A stretch of DNA of 64,000 bases, taken from the NCBI RefSeq assembly GCF_900104725.1, contig NZ_LT629758.1:3100001-3164000 (forward strand), read 5' to 3'. A model generated the notes under the pieces. That model was not told the DNA's origin and did no database searches. It worked only from the letters and a program-made list of their open reading frames with translations. This DNA comes from Actinoplanes derwentensis. GTDB lineage: Bacteria; Actinomycetota; Actinomycetes; Mycobacteriales; Micromonosporaceae. The position numbers and the translations under genes were made by a program. Shown piece after piece: positions 35,321-43,071 of the stretch; the first letter of the stretch is position 1; each line of letters begins with the position of its first letter.

Positions 35321-36068
35321 GGCTGAACATGGCCCACGTCTCGACGTCACTGAAGCCGATCGACTCGTACAGCGGGCGGCCCTCGACCGACGGCATCAGA
35401 TAGGCGATCTCGGCGCCGGCGGCGAAACCGTCGGCCAGCGCCCGGACCGTCATCGCCCGGCCCAGCCCTTCGCCACGCCGCGACGGGACGACGGTGACGT
35501 TGTACAGCCCGATCACGCCGTCGCCCTGCACGCCCAGCCCGGTCGCGGCCGAGCCCGCCAGGTATCCGGCGAAGCCCGGCGCGTCGAGCACCTCCCCGCC
35601 CATCACCAGGTCGAACACTTCGACGGGAGCCCCGAACCCGGCCGCCATCGTCGCGATGTAGACATCGGCGGCCTCCGCGCCGGCCCGCTCCACCCGGCCG
35701 GCACTCGCGCGGTCCACGGTCAGCACGGCATCCGCGGCGGGGCAGGCCATCACCGGCATCGCGTGACACTCGGTCAGCCCGTGCCGGGCCGCCACCGACG
35801 CCGCCACCCCGGCTGCGGCCTCGCGCACCACGATCGACCACGGCAGCCCTTGCCGGGCGACGGTGGCGGCCATCTCGTCCAGTGTGCTCAGGTCCGGGTC
35901 GGGAGCCAGCGCGTAGGCGACGTTCAGTGCGGGCGCCGCGGCCCCGATGACGACCGCACCGGTCGTACCCCGCTCGGTGTGCCAGCCCTTCAGGCTCGCG
36001 GCGGCCAGCCGGCGGATGGCATCGGCCCAGGATCTGGCGAGCCGGTCCGGGAGTGGTTCGAACGACAT
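35313..36068 (-). CDS. GNAT family N-acetyltransferase
   Basis: 251 residues. C-terminal acetyl-CoA binding pattern is clear: LYNVTVVPSRRGEGLGRAMTVRAL near 185, with a following YESIGF near 235. The N-terminal half is a weaker, probably degenerate GNAT copy. Overlaps the start of the hydrolase/TPR gene and is probably co-transcribed with it. Acceptor substrate unknown. Confidence 0.85.
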   Translation of the reverse strand: MSFEPLPDRLARSWADAIRRLAAASLKGWHTERGTTGAVVIGAAAPALNVAYALAPDPDLSTLDEMAATVARQGLPWSIVVREAAAGVAASVAARHGLTECHAMPVMACPAADAVLTVDRASAGRVERAGAEAADVYIATMAAGFGAPVEVFDLVMGGEVLDAPGFAGYLAGSAATGLGVQGDGVIGLYNVTVVPSRRGEGLGRAMTVRALADGFAAGAEIAYLMPSVEGRPLYESIGFSDVETWAMFSHD

Positions 36069-36130
36069 GGTGGAAACGCTAGTGGTGGGTTGTTGACGGG
36101 AACTTTACGGCGGGACGGCAGGTCGTTTCG

Positions 36131-37264
36131 TCAACTGAAACGGTCGTCGCGCATCTCCCGGACCAGGGCGGACACCACCGCTTTGAGGCTGCCGTCGCTG
36201 GCCGCGGCGGTCCGCAACTGACGCTGGTAACTGGCGCCGTGGGTGACGATGTCGCGCAGGCCCTCCAACTCGGCCGTGCAGTCCAGCGACTCGGCGATCG
36301 GCGCCAGCCGCCGCAGCAGGTCGTCGAGGTCCTTGGTGACGAGTTCTTCGTCGCCGACCGCGTTCTGGATGATGATCGCGTCCATCCCGTACCGCGCGGC
36401 GCGCCATTTGTTCTCCCGGACGAACCACGGCTGGAGCCTCGGTACGGCCCGGCCGGCGTCGAGTTCGGCGGAGAAGTACTCCACCAGGCACTGGGTCAGC
36501 GCGGCGAGGGAGCCGATCTCCCGCGCGGTGGGGATGCCGTCGAAGGTCCGCACCTCGATCGTGCCCCACACCGGTGACGGGCGGATGTCCCAGCGCAGTT
36601 CGTTCAGTTCCTCGATCACGCCGGTGTGCTGCAGGTCGGCGACCATCGCCTCGTACTGCGCCCAGTCGGTGAACTGCGGCGGCAGCCCGGCCGTCGGCAG
36701 CTGCTGGAACGTCAGGGCGCGGTTGGAGGCGTACCCGGTGGTCTCCCCCGCCCAGAACGGGCTGGACGCGCTGAGGGCCTGGAAGTGTGGCAGGTAGGTG
36801 AGCAGGCCGTCGATGATCGGCAGCACTTTGCGGTGGTCCTCGACGCCGACGTGGACGTGCACGCCCCAGATCATCATCTGCCGGCCCCACCAGCGGGTCC
36901 GGTCGATCAGGGTGTCGTAGCGCGGTTTGCCGGGGGTCACCTGCTGGCGGAACCACTGGCTGAACGGGTGGGTGCCGGACGACATCAGGTCGACGCCCCG
37001 TGGTTCGGCGATGGTGGCGACCCGCTCGGCGAGCCGGGTGAGGTCGGCGACCGCGTCCCGGACCCGGTGGTGCGGCGCGCTGACGATCTCGACGGTGTTG
37101 GTGAGCAGTTCCCCGGTCACGTGCGGGAAGGTGTCCGCCGGGCCGAGCTGTCGGAGCAGGTCGGGTGCGGCCGCGGTGAGTTCGCCGCTACGCCGGTCGA
37201 CGCAGGCGACCTCCCACTCGATCCCTAGACCCGATCTGTTCGATGGGGCGAAGTCGATACCCAT
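36131..37264 (-). CDS. Glutamate-cysteine ligase family 2 (YbdK-type carboxylate-amine ligase)
   Basis: 377 residues. N-terminal GIEWEVACVD, central MSSGTHPFSQW, MMIWGVHVHVGVED and later VRENKWRAARYGMDA are hallmarks of the GCS2/YbdK group, which forms gamma-glutamyl amides at the expense of ATP. In actinomycetes relatives include EgtA-like and generic carboxylate-amine ligases; there is no ergothioneine operon nearby, so the substrate is open. Confidence 0.9.
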   Translation of the reverse strand: MGIDFAPSNRSGLGIEWEVACVDRRSGELTAAAPDLLRQLGPADTFPHVTGELLTNTVEIVSAPHHRVRDAVADLTRLAERVATIAEPRGVDLMSSGTHPFSQWFRQQVTPGKPRYDTLIDRTRWWGRQMMIWGVHVHVGVEDHRKVLPIIDGLLTYLPHFQALSASSPFWAGETTGYASNRALTFQQLPTAGLPPQFTDWAQYEAMVADLQHTGVIEELNELRWDIRPSPVWGTIEVRTFDGIPTAREIGSLAALTQCLVEYFSAELDAGRAVPRLQPWFVRENKWRAARYGMDAIIIQNAVGDEELVTKDLDDLLRRLAPIAESLDCTAELEGLRDIVTHGASYQRQLRTAAASDGSLKAVVSALVREMRDDRFS

Positions 37265-37283
37265 GCCCCCGAGTCTAGAAAGG

Positions 37284-37870
37284 CTATTTGATGATCACCG
37301 CGGCCGAGGTGCCCGACGAGGCCTTCCCGTAGGTGTCACCGGCGAAGGCGGCGGCGAACCGGAACTGGACTCCGCTCGCCGCCTCGATCAGGGTGAACTG
37401 TTCGGTGCCCGAGGCCAGGGTGAACTTCGAGGTCTGCACGGTCGTGACGCTCCGGCCGGCCACCGGCGCGGCGACGGTGAGGGTGGCGATCACGTCGGAC
37501 TTGTCGTGGAAGTAGGCGCCTGGTACGGGCCGGTCCCGGCGGTGGCGTCGACGGAGCCGAGGCCGGGTGTGCCATTGGTGGGGCAGCCGAATCCGTAGAA
37601 CAGGCGGGTGCCGGCGAACGCCAGGTGGACCGGGCACGGGCTGGTCGCCCAGCGCCCGGCCTCGGCCAGGGTGGTGGTGTCCAGCACGGCGACGGTGTTG
37701 CCGTCGGAGACGAAGAGTCTCCCGTTGGCGGCGGCCATCGCCGTGGGCGCGGTGAGCGTGGTGACCGCGGTCGGCACCGCTGAGGTGCCCGCTGAAGTGC
37801 CCGCTGAGGCCGGGGTGGACATCAGACTCGCCGCGATGACACCGATCAATGCTGCCGCCGTATACCTCAT
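37284..37870 (-). pseudogene. Secreted beta-propeller-like protein, frameshifted and probably internally deleted
   Basis: An intact signal peptide (MRYTAAALIGVIAASLMSTPASA) leads into VPTAVTTLTAPTAMAAANGRLFVSDGN-type propeller sequence, which ends in a premature stop at 37490. The sequence resumes in another frame (HDKSDVIATLTVAAPVAGRS...) and runs to 37284, ending in a plausible C-terminus (TSAAVIIK). Only about 190 residues remain in total, short for a propeller protein, so an internal deletion is likely at about 37520. Confidence 0.7.
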
Positions 37871-37918
37871 GGCCCGATCCTAGGCAAAAGCCGCATTCCG
37901 CATCCGTGCTTCGCCGGT

Positions 37919-39445
37919 ATGATCGAGCGGGTGATCAACAGCGAGCGCTTCGTACTGTTCCCCGGGCGCCACCACCTGCTGACCCGCTTCCAGGCGGAGT
38001 ACCTGAACCGGCTCGCCGCCACCGGCCGGACCACCATCGTGTGGGCCGTCACGTCGGCCAATCACGACAACACCCGGCGCAATCCGGTGCCGTACCACCG
38101 CCGGGAAGCCGCCATCGAGCGGTTCAGCCTGCTCAGCGGGTTGCGTTCGCTGGTCGTGCCGATCTTCGACGCCGCGCCCACCGACACGTTCGCCGAGGTC
38201 ACGCTGAAGAGCATCGCGGTGGCCACCGGGATCGAGCTGACCCCGGCGGACACCGTGGTCGCCTGTTCGACACCCGAGGTGGCGAAACTGTACGAGCGGC
38301 TGGGCTTCCCGATCGCCCTGGTCGAGGCCGAGCCGTTGCTGCCGGTGACGCCGGAGCGGCCGTTCGACGTGCTGCTGCGCCTGGCCGCCGGGGACGTGTC
38401 GTGGCGCGAGCTGGCGCACCCGGCGACGATCGACGTCTTCGAGCGGTACCGCCTGGTCGACGCGGTCCGGACGGTGGTCAACGATCCGCTGGTCGGTGAC
38501 GAGGGCGGTCTGACGGCGACCCGCGACTACCGGACGTACGTGGAGGCGTTCGCCGACGCCGCGGAGCGCAAGTGGGCGGCGGTCCGCCGGCACGTGCGGC
38601 CGGGCCGGATCGTGGACATCGGCTGCGGCGCCGGGTCGCTGCTGGAACTGGCCGACCGTGAGCCGGGCCTGCACGAGAGCGACCTGATCGGCGTCGAGGT
38701 GGCCCGGCACCTCTACCAGGAATGCCTGCACAAGAAGGCGCAGGGTGTCTTCCGCAACGCCAACGTCTACTTCTACCAGCGCAACGTCCTCGGCGGCGCG
38801 ATCTTCACGGACCGTTCGGTGGACACCACCCTGACCTTCGCCCTGACCCATGAGATCTGGTCGTACGGCCGTCAGCGCGAGTCGTTGCTGCAGTTCGCCC
38901 GGCGCATCTTCGACCACACCGCACCGGGCGGAGTCTGGATCAACAGTGACGTGTGCGGCCCGGACGACCGCGGGCAGAAGGTGCTGCTCCGGCTGGCCAC
39001 CGACGACGGCGACAATCCGGCCGGACCCCGGCGTGACCTCGACCCCGAGGAGGTCCGCGGATACGTGAGCGGCCTCTCGACCCGGGCCCGGCTGGACCAG
39101 TTCGCCGTCGACTTCGCCTTCCCGTTCGACTTCGAAGCGGTCGACGACCAGACGGTCCGCATCGAGCTGGGCCCGGCGATGGACTTCCTGACCCGCAAGG
39201 ACTACGTGGACAACTGGCTGTCCGAGACGAAGGAACAGTTCTGCGGGCTGTCCTTCGCCGAGTGGGGCGAACTCCTCGCCGAGGCCGGTTTCGTCCTGGA
39301 CCCGGCGTCCACCCCGATCCGCAACGACTGGATCATCGACAACCGGATCGCCCCGGTCGCGTCGCTGACCGACGAGCGGGCGCAGCCGCTCGACTGGCCG
39401 ACCACCCACCTGTTCGTGGTCGCGAGGCGGCCGCACAACAGCTAG
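37919..39445 (+). CDS. Nucleotidyltransferase-like domain fused to SAM-dependent methyltransferase
   Basis: 508 residues. Residues 1-160 look like the NMN/phosphopantetheine adenylyltransferase fold (FVLFPGRHHLLTRFQAEYL; TTIVWAVTSANHDNTRRNP), but HxGH is not seen: GRHHLLTRF stands in its place, and the C-terminal ISSTxxR motif is only CSTPEVAKLYER. A methyltransferase follows from about 225, with motif I VDIGCGAGSLLELAD, motif IV-like GGVWINSDV and a long C-terminal extension. The fused pair suggests a nucleotide-linked or RNA-like substrate. I do not recognise a characterised homologue. It is convergent with the EEP gene (4-base overlap). Confidence 0.8.
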   Translation: MIERVINSERFVLFPGRHHLLTRFQAEYLNRLAATGRTTIVWAVTSANHDNTRRNPVPYHRREAAIERFSLLSGLRSLVVPIFDAAPTDTFAEVTLKSIAVATGIELTPADTVVACSTPEVAKLYERLGFPIALVEAEPLLPVTPERPFDVLLRLAAGDVSWRELAHPATIDVFERYRLVDAVRTVVNDPLVGDEGGLTATRDYRTYVEAFADAAERKWAAVRRHVRPGRIVDIGCGAGSLLELADREPGLHESDLIGVEVARHLYQECLHKKAQGVFRNANVYFYQRNVLGGAIFTDRSVDTTLTFALTHEIWSYGRQRESLLQFARRIFDHTAPGGVWINSDVCGPDDRGQKVLLRLATDDGDNPAGPRRDLDPEEVRGYVSGLSTRARLDQFAVDFAFPFDFEAVDDQTVRIELGPAMDFLTRKDYVDNWLSETKEQFCGLSFAEWGELLAEAGFVLDPASTPIRNDWIIDNRIAPVASLTDERAQPLDWPTTHLFVVARRPHNS

Positions 39446-40446
39446 GACGCGGCTGGAACCGTCAGCGACGCGAAGACCGCCCGGTGGTCGGAATCGGTCA
39501 CGCTGTGCACCGCGACGGCACGCACGCCGATCCGCTCGTCGACCAGCACGTGGTCGATGGTGACCAGGCCCTTGCCGCCGTTGAAAGCGGGCCAGCTCGG
39601 GACCAGGCCCTTGCCGACGGTGGCGGCGGCGTCCCGGTAACCGGTGTCGATCAGGTCCCGCAGCGGCGCGTGGTCGAGGGTGGCGTTGAAGTCGCCGAGC
39701 AGGATCTTCACCGGGCCGTCGCCACCGGCGGCCGGCTGCTCACGGAGGTCGGCACGCCAGCCGTCGTACATGTCCGGCCCGGCCGGGGCGAGCGGGTGCA
39801 CCGACTCCAGGTAGACAGGGGCGGCGCCGTCGGGCTGGATCGTCGCGGTGGCCTGCTGGAATCCGCCGTCGTTGTCCCGGGTCGACTGGGACAGCATCGG
39901 ATAGCGCGAGTAGAGACCCGAGCCACCGGCGTCGCGGGCGGCGGTGAGCTGCTGATGCGGCAGCAGGTCACCGATCCCGGCCGCTTTCAGTGAGGCCTCG
40001 CCGCGCGGGGTGAACTCCTGCACGGCGAGCACTGCCACGTCACCGTCGCGGACCAGCTGGACGATCTGGGCCGCGTCGGCCTCCCCGTACAACATGTTGA
40101 TCGTCAGCACCCGCAACGCGATCCCCTCGGTGGGGCCTTTGTCCAGGTCCGGCAGCGCCCGCGGCAGCACGCAGACGGCCATCCCGACGGCGACCGCCCC
40201 GGCCACCGCGGCGGCCGCCCAGCGCCGGGCGGCCAGCGCGGCGAGCAACGGGACCAGGGTCCACGCCGCCACGAACGGGGTGCCCGCGAACAGCATGATC
40301 AGGGCGCCGCGCTCCAGCCCGAACACCCGGCCGGCCAGCCAGAGTGCGCCGGGGATCAGCAGCAGCCAGATGATGACGGACACCGCGACTCGGCGTCCGG
40401 CCGGAGACACCACGGGTGGAGCGGTCGGCGAGTCGGTGATCGTCAC
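39442..40446 (-). CDS. Membrane-anchored endonuclease/exonuclease/phosphatase family protein
   Basis: 334 residues. Three N-terminal membrane segments (VSVIIWLLLIPGALWLAG; ALIMLFAGTPFVAAWTLVPLL; AAAVAGAVAVGMAVCV) precede an EEP domain: RVLTINMLYG, LAVQEF, LLGDFNATLDH, TIDHVLVDE, SDHRAVF. All metal and catalytic residues of the DNase I-like fold appear intact, so it is active outside the membrane or cell. Substrate is unknown (nucleic acid, phosphoester or lipid). Confidence 0.88.
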   Translation of the reverse strand: MTITDSPTAPPVVSPAGRRVAVSVIIWLLLIPGALWLAGRVFGLERGALIMLFAGTPFVAAWTLVPLLAALAARRWAAAAVAGAVAVGMAVCVLPRALPDLDKGPTEGIALRVLTINMLYGEADAAQIVQLVRDGDVAVLAVQEFTPRGEASLKAAGIGDLLPHQQLTAARDAGGSGLYSRYPMLSQSTRDNDGGFQQATATIQPDGAAPVYLESVHPLAPAGPDMYDGWRADLREQPAAGGDGPVKILLGDFNATLDHAPLRDLIDTGYRDAAATVGKGLVPSWPAFNGGKGLVTIDHVLVDERIGVRAVAVHSVTDSDHRAVFASLTVPAAS

Positions 40447-40467
40447 GCGGCAAAATTAGCCGCCGCA

Positions 40468-40520
40468 CCCTGACAGCACGCTGTGACAGCGGCCGAAGTC
40501 ACAGCGTGGGACGGTCAGGG
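40468..40520. terminator. Strong hairpin at the end of the UDP-glucose dehydrogenase operon
   Basis: Inner perfect arms CACGCTGTGAC / GTCACAGCGTG (40477-40487 and 40498-40508) around a 10-base loop, extended by outer arms CCCTGAC / GTCAGGG. It spans the ugd stop codon (40515). No T tract, as is common for actinomycete terminators. Confidence 0.75.
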
Positions 40521-41828
40521 ACGGCCCGGCGCCCGGTACTGCCAGCCGGCGTCGCGCCAGACGTCCGGGTCGAGCACGTTGCGGCCGTCGACGATGTTGC
40601 GCCGGGCGACGACCGCGCCGAGCACCTCCGGGTCGAGCTCGGTGAACTCGGTCCATTCGGTGAGCAGCAGGACCACCGTCGCCCCGGTGGCCGCGTCGAG
40701 CGCGGACTCGGCGTAGTTCAGGGCGGGGTACTTCTTGCGGGCGTTGTCGAGTGCGGCCGGGTCGTAGACCGAGACCAGCCCGCCCTCCCGGTCGATCGCG
40801 GTGGCCACGTCGAGGGCCGGCGAGTCCCGGATGTCGTCGGAGTCCGGCTTGAACGCGGCGCCGAGCACCGCCACCCGGGCACCGTCGATCGAGCCGCCGA
40901 GCAGCTGCCGGGCCAGGGCGGCGACCCTGGTCCGGCGCCTGGTGTTGATCGCGTCGACCTCCTCGAGGAAGGCCAGCGCACGGCCGGCGCCCAGTTCGTC
41001 GGCGCGCGCCATGAACGCCCGGATGTCCTTGGGCAGGCAGCCGCCACCGAACCCGACGCCCGGGTGCAGGAAACGGCCGCCGATCCGGGTGTCGTACGAC
41101 AGCGCCCGGGAGAGTTGGACCACGTCCCCGCCGGTGGCCTCGCAGACCTCGGCCATCGCGTTGATGAAGGAGATCTTGGTGGCCAGGAACGCGTTGGCGG
41201 CGACCTTGACCAGTTCGGCGGTGGTGAAGCCGACCGTCACGGTCGGGATGTCGCCGAGGGGCGAGTACACCTCCCGCAGGATCATCTCGGCGCGCCGGTT
41301 GCGGACCCCGAGCACGATGCGGTCCGGGCGCAGGGTGTCCTGCACGGCGAAGCCCTCGCGGAGGAACTCCGGGTTCCACGCCAGGTCGGTCCGCACCCCG
41401 GCCGGGGCGAGTTCGGCCAGCCGGTCGGCCAGTCGTTCCGCGGTGCCGACCGGGACCGTGGACTTCCCGACGACCAGGCAGTCCTTGACCAGGTGCGGTG
41501 CCAGGGCCTCGATCGCCGCGTCGAGCTGCGAGACGTCGGCCCGGTACTCCCCCGGCTTCTGCGGGGTGCCGAGGCACAGGAAGTGCACGTCACCGAACCC
41601 GGCGGCCTCGGCGTACGACGTGGTGAACCGCAGTCGCCCGCTGTCCAGCCCGCGGCGCAGCAGTTCACCCAGCCCGGCCTCGTAGATGGGTAGTTCACCC
41701 GCGTTGAGCTGGCGGACCTTGTCCTCGTCGATGTCCAGCCCGAGCACCTCGTAGCCCAGGTCGGCCATGCAGGCGGCGTGGGTGATGCCGAGGTAGCCGG
41801 TGCCGATGACAGTCATCCAATACCGCAT
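40515..41828 (-). CDS. ugd: UDP-glucose 6-dehydrogenase
   Basis: 437 residues. NAD motif MTVIGTGYLGITHAACMAD, LVVGKSTVPVGTAE, LAWNPEFLREG, catalytic Cys in VGFGGGCLPKD near 265, and LGAAFKPDSDDIRDSPALD near 320. Oxidises UDP-glucose to UDP-glucuronate. Last gene of a five-gene operon (15 bases after the MFS gene), so it probably supplies UDP-glucuronate for the glycosyltransferase-like protein encoded upstream. Confidence 0.95.
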   Translation of the reverse strand: MRYWMTVIGTGYLGITHAACMADLGYEVLGLDIDEDKVRQLNAGELPIYEAGLGELLRRGLDSGRLRFTTSYAEAAGFGDVHFLCLGTPQKPGEYRADVSQLDAAIEALAPHLVKDCLVVGKSTVPVGTAERLADRLAELAPAGVRTDLAWNPEFLREGFAVQDTLRPDRIVLGVRNRRAEMILREVYSPLGDIPTVTVGFTTAELVKVAANAFLATKISFINAMAEVCEATGGDVVQLSRALSYDTRIGGRFLHPGVGFGGGCLPKDIRAFMARADELGAGRALAFLEEVDAINTRRRTRVAALARQLLGGSIDGARVAVLGAAFKPDSDDIRDSPALDVATAIDREGGLVSVYDPAALDNARKKYPALNYAESALDAATGATVVLLLTEWTEFTELDPEVLGAVVARRNIVDGRNVLDPDVWRDAGWQYRAPGRP

Positions 41829-41843
41829 GTGCTGACTCCACTT

Positions 41844-43055
41844 CTAGGGTGAGACGGCCCGCAGCCGCCGGATGGGTGCCACCAGCAGCAGGGCGATGGC
41901 GCAGCCGAGACTCATCACGGTCGCCAGCAGCAACAGCGGCCGGACGCCGAGCAGGTGGGTGGCCGGGCCGGAGATGACCTGGCCGAGGGGGACGGCCAGG
42001 ATCGACCCGGCGATCTCGTACGCGGAGACGCGGTTGAGCCGGTCGGCCGGGATCTGGGTCTGGATCGTGGTGGCCCACTGCACGCCCCAGAACGCCCAGC
42101 CGAGCCCGCTCACCGCGTAGCCGAGCAGCAGCAGCGGGATCGACGGGGTCAGAGCCGCGGCCAGGGGCATCAGCGGGAAGAGGAACATCGCGATGCCACC
42201 GGCCAGCAACGGGCGCGTGGCCCGGATCCGGATCGCGACCAGGGCGCCGAGCACCGAGCCCGCGCCGAAGGCCGCCTCGGCGTACCCGAACGCGGCCTTA
42301 CCGTGCTCACCGATGATCGACACCGCGCCGACCGGGGTGATCGGGCCCCAGACGAAGACGCCGAGCACCCACCAGATCAGGATGACCGCCCACAGCCAGG
42401 ATCGGGAGCGGAAGTCGTCCCAGCCGAACCGCAGGTTCTCCAGCATCGAACCGGACCGGTCGACGGTGAACGCCGGCAGGCGCAGCGCGGCGAGGCAGAT
42501 CCCGCTGATCACGAAGGTGGCGGCGTCGACGGTGAACGCCACCGCCGGTGTCGTGGTGGCGACCAGGACGCCGCCGATCGCCGGGCCGGCCATGGTGGCC
42601 AGTCCCTGGCTGACCCGGACCACCCCGTTGGCCTTCTGCACGTCGGTGGAGACCTGCGGCACCAGGCTGTTCAGGCCGGGCTGGAACATCGCTGTCGCGA
42701 GACCGCCGATCAGCGAGGTGCCGATCAGGAACCACAGTGGGGTGTCGCCGGCCCAGATCCAGGCGGCCAGGGCCAACTGGACCACCGCGCGGACCACGTC
42801 GGCGCCGATCATCTGGGGCCGGGGGTGGAAGCGGTCCGCGAACACCCCGCCGAACACGACGAAGAGCGCGAACGCTCCCATCCAGGCGCCGAGGGCGTAG
42901 CCGATGCCGCTCACGCCGTAGCCGAGGCCGAGCATAGCGACCGCCAGGGCGACCGGAACCATCGTGTCGCCCAGCACCGACATGATGCGGGCGGTGAAGT
43001 ACAGGGTGAAGTTGCGGTTCCACAGGCGCACGGGCGGAGCGTCGGTCACAGCCAT
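41844..43055 (-). CDS. Major facilitator superfamily exporter (EntS-like)
   Basis: About 403 residues from ATG 43055 (AGGAAC upstream region and conserved start of homology at LWNRNFTLYFTARIMSVLGD). Twelve membrane segments by eye; FADRFHPRPQM-type motif between segments 2 and 3, and QGLATMAGPAIGGVLVA in segment 5. The EntS-like MFS group exports siderophores and macrolides. Its place inside the biosynthetic operon suggests it exports the operon's product. Confidence 0.9.
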   Translation of the reverse strand: MAVTDAPPVRLWNRNFTLYFTARIMSVLGDTMVPVALAVAMLGLGYGVSGIGYALGAWMGAFALFVVFGGVFADRFHPRPQMIGADVVRAVVQLALAAWIWAGDTPLWFLIGTSLIGGLATAMFQPGLNSLVPQVSTDVQKANGVVRVSQGLATMAGPAIGGVLVATTTPAVAFTVDAATFVISGICLAALRLPAFTVDRSGSMLENLRFGWDDFRSRSWLWAVILIWWVLGVFVWGPITPVGAVSIIGEHGKAAFGYAEAAFGAGSVLGALVAIRIRATRPLLAGGIAMFLFPLMPLAAALTPSIPLLLLGYAVSGLGWAFWGVQWATTIQTQIPADRLNRVSAYEIAGSILAVPLGQVISGPATHLLGVRPLLLLATVMSLGCAIALLLVAPIRRLRAVSP

Positions 43056-43071
43056 CTGGAAAGTTCCTTTG

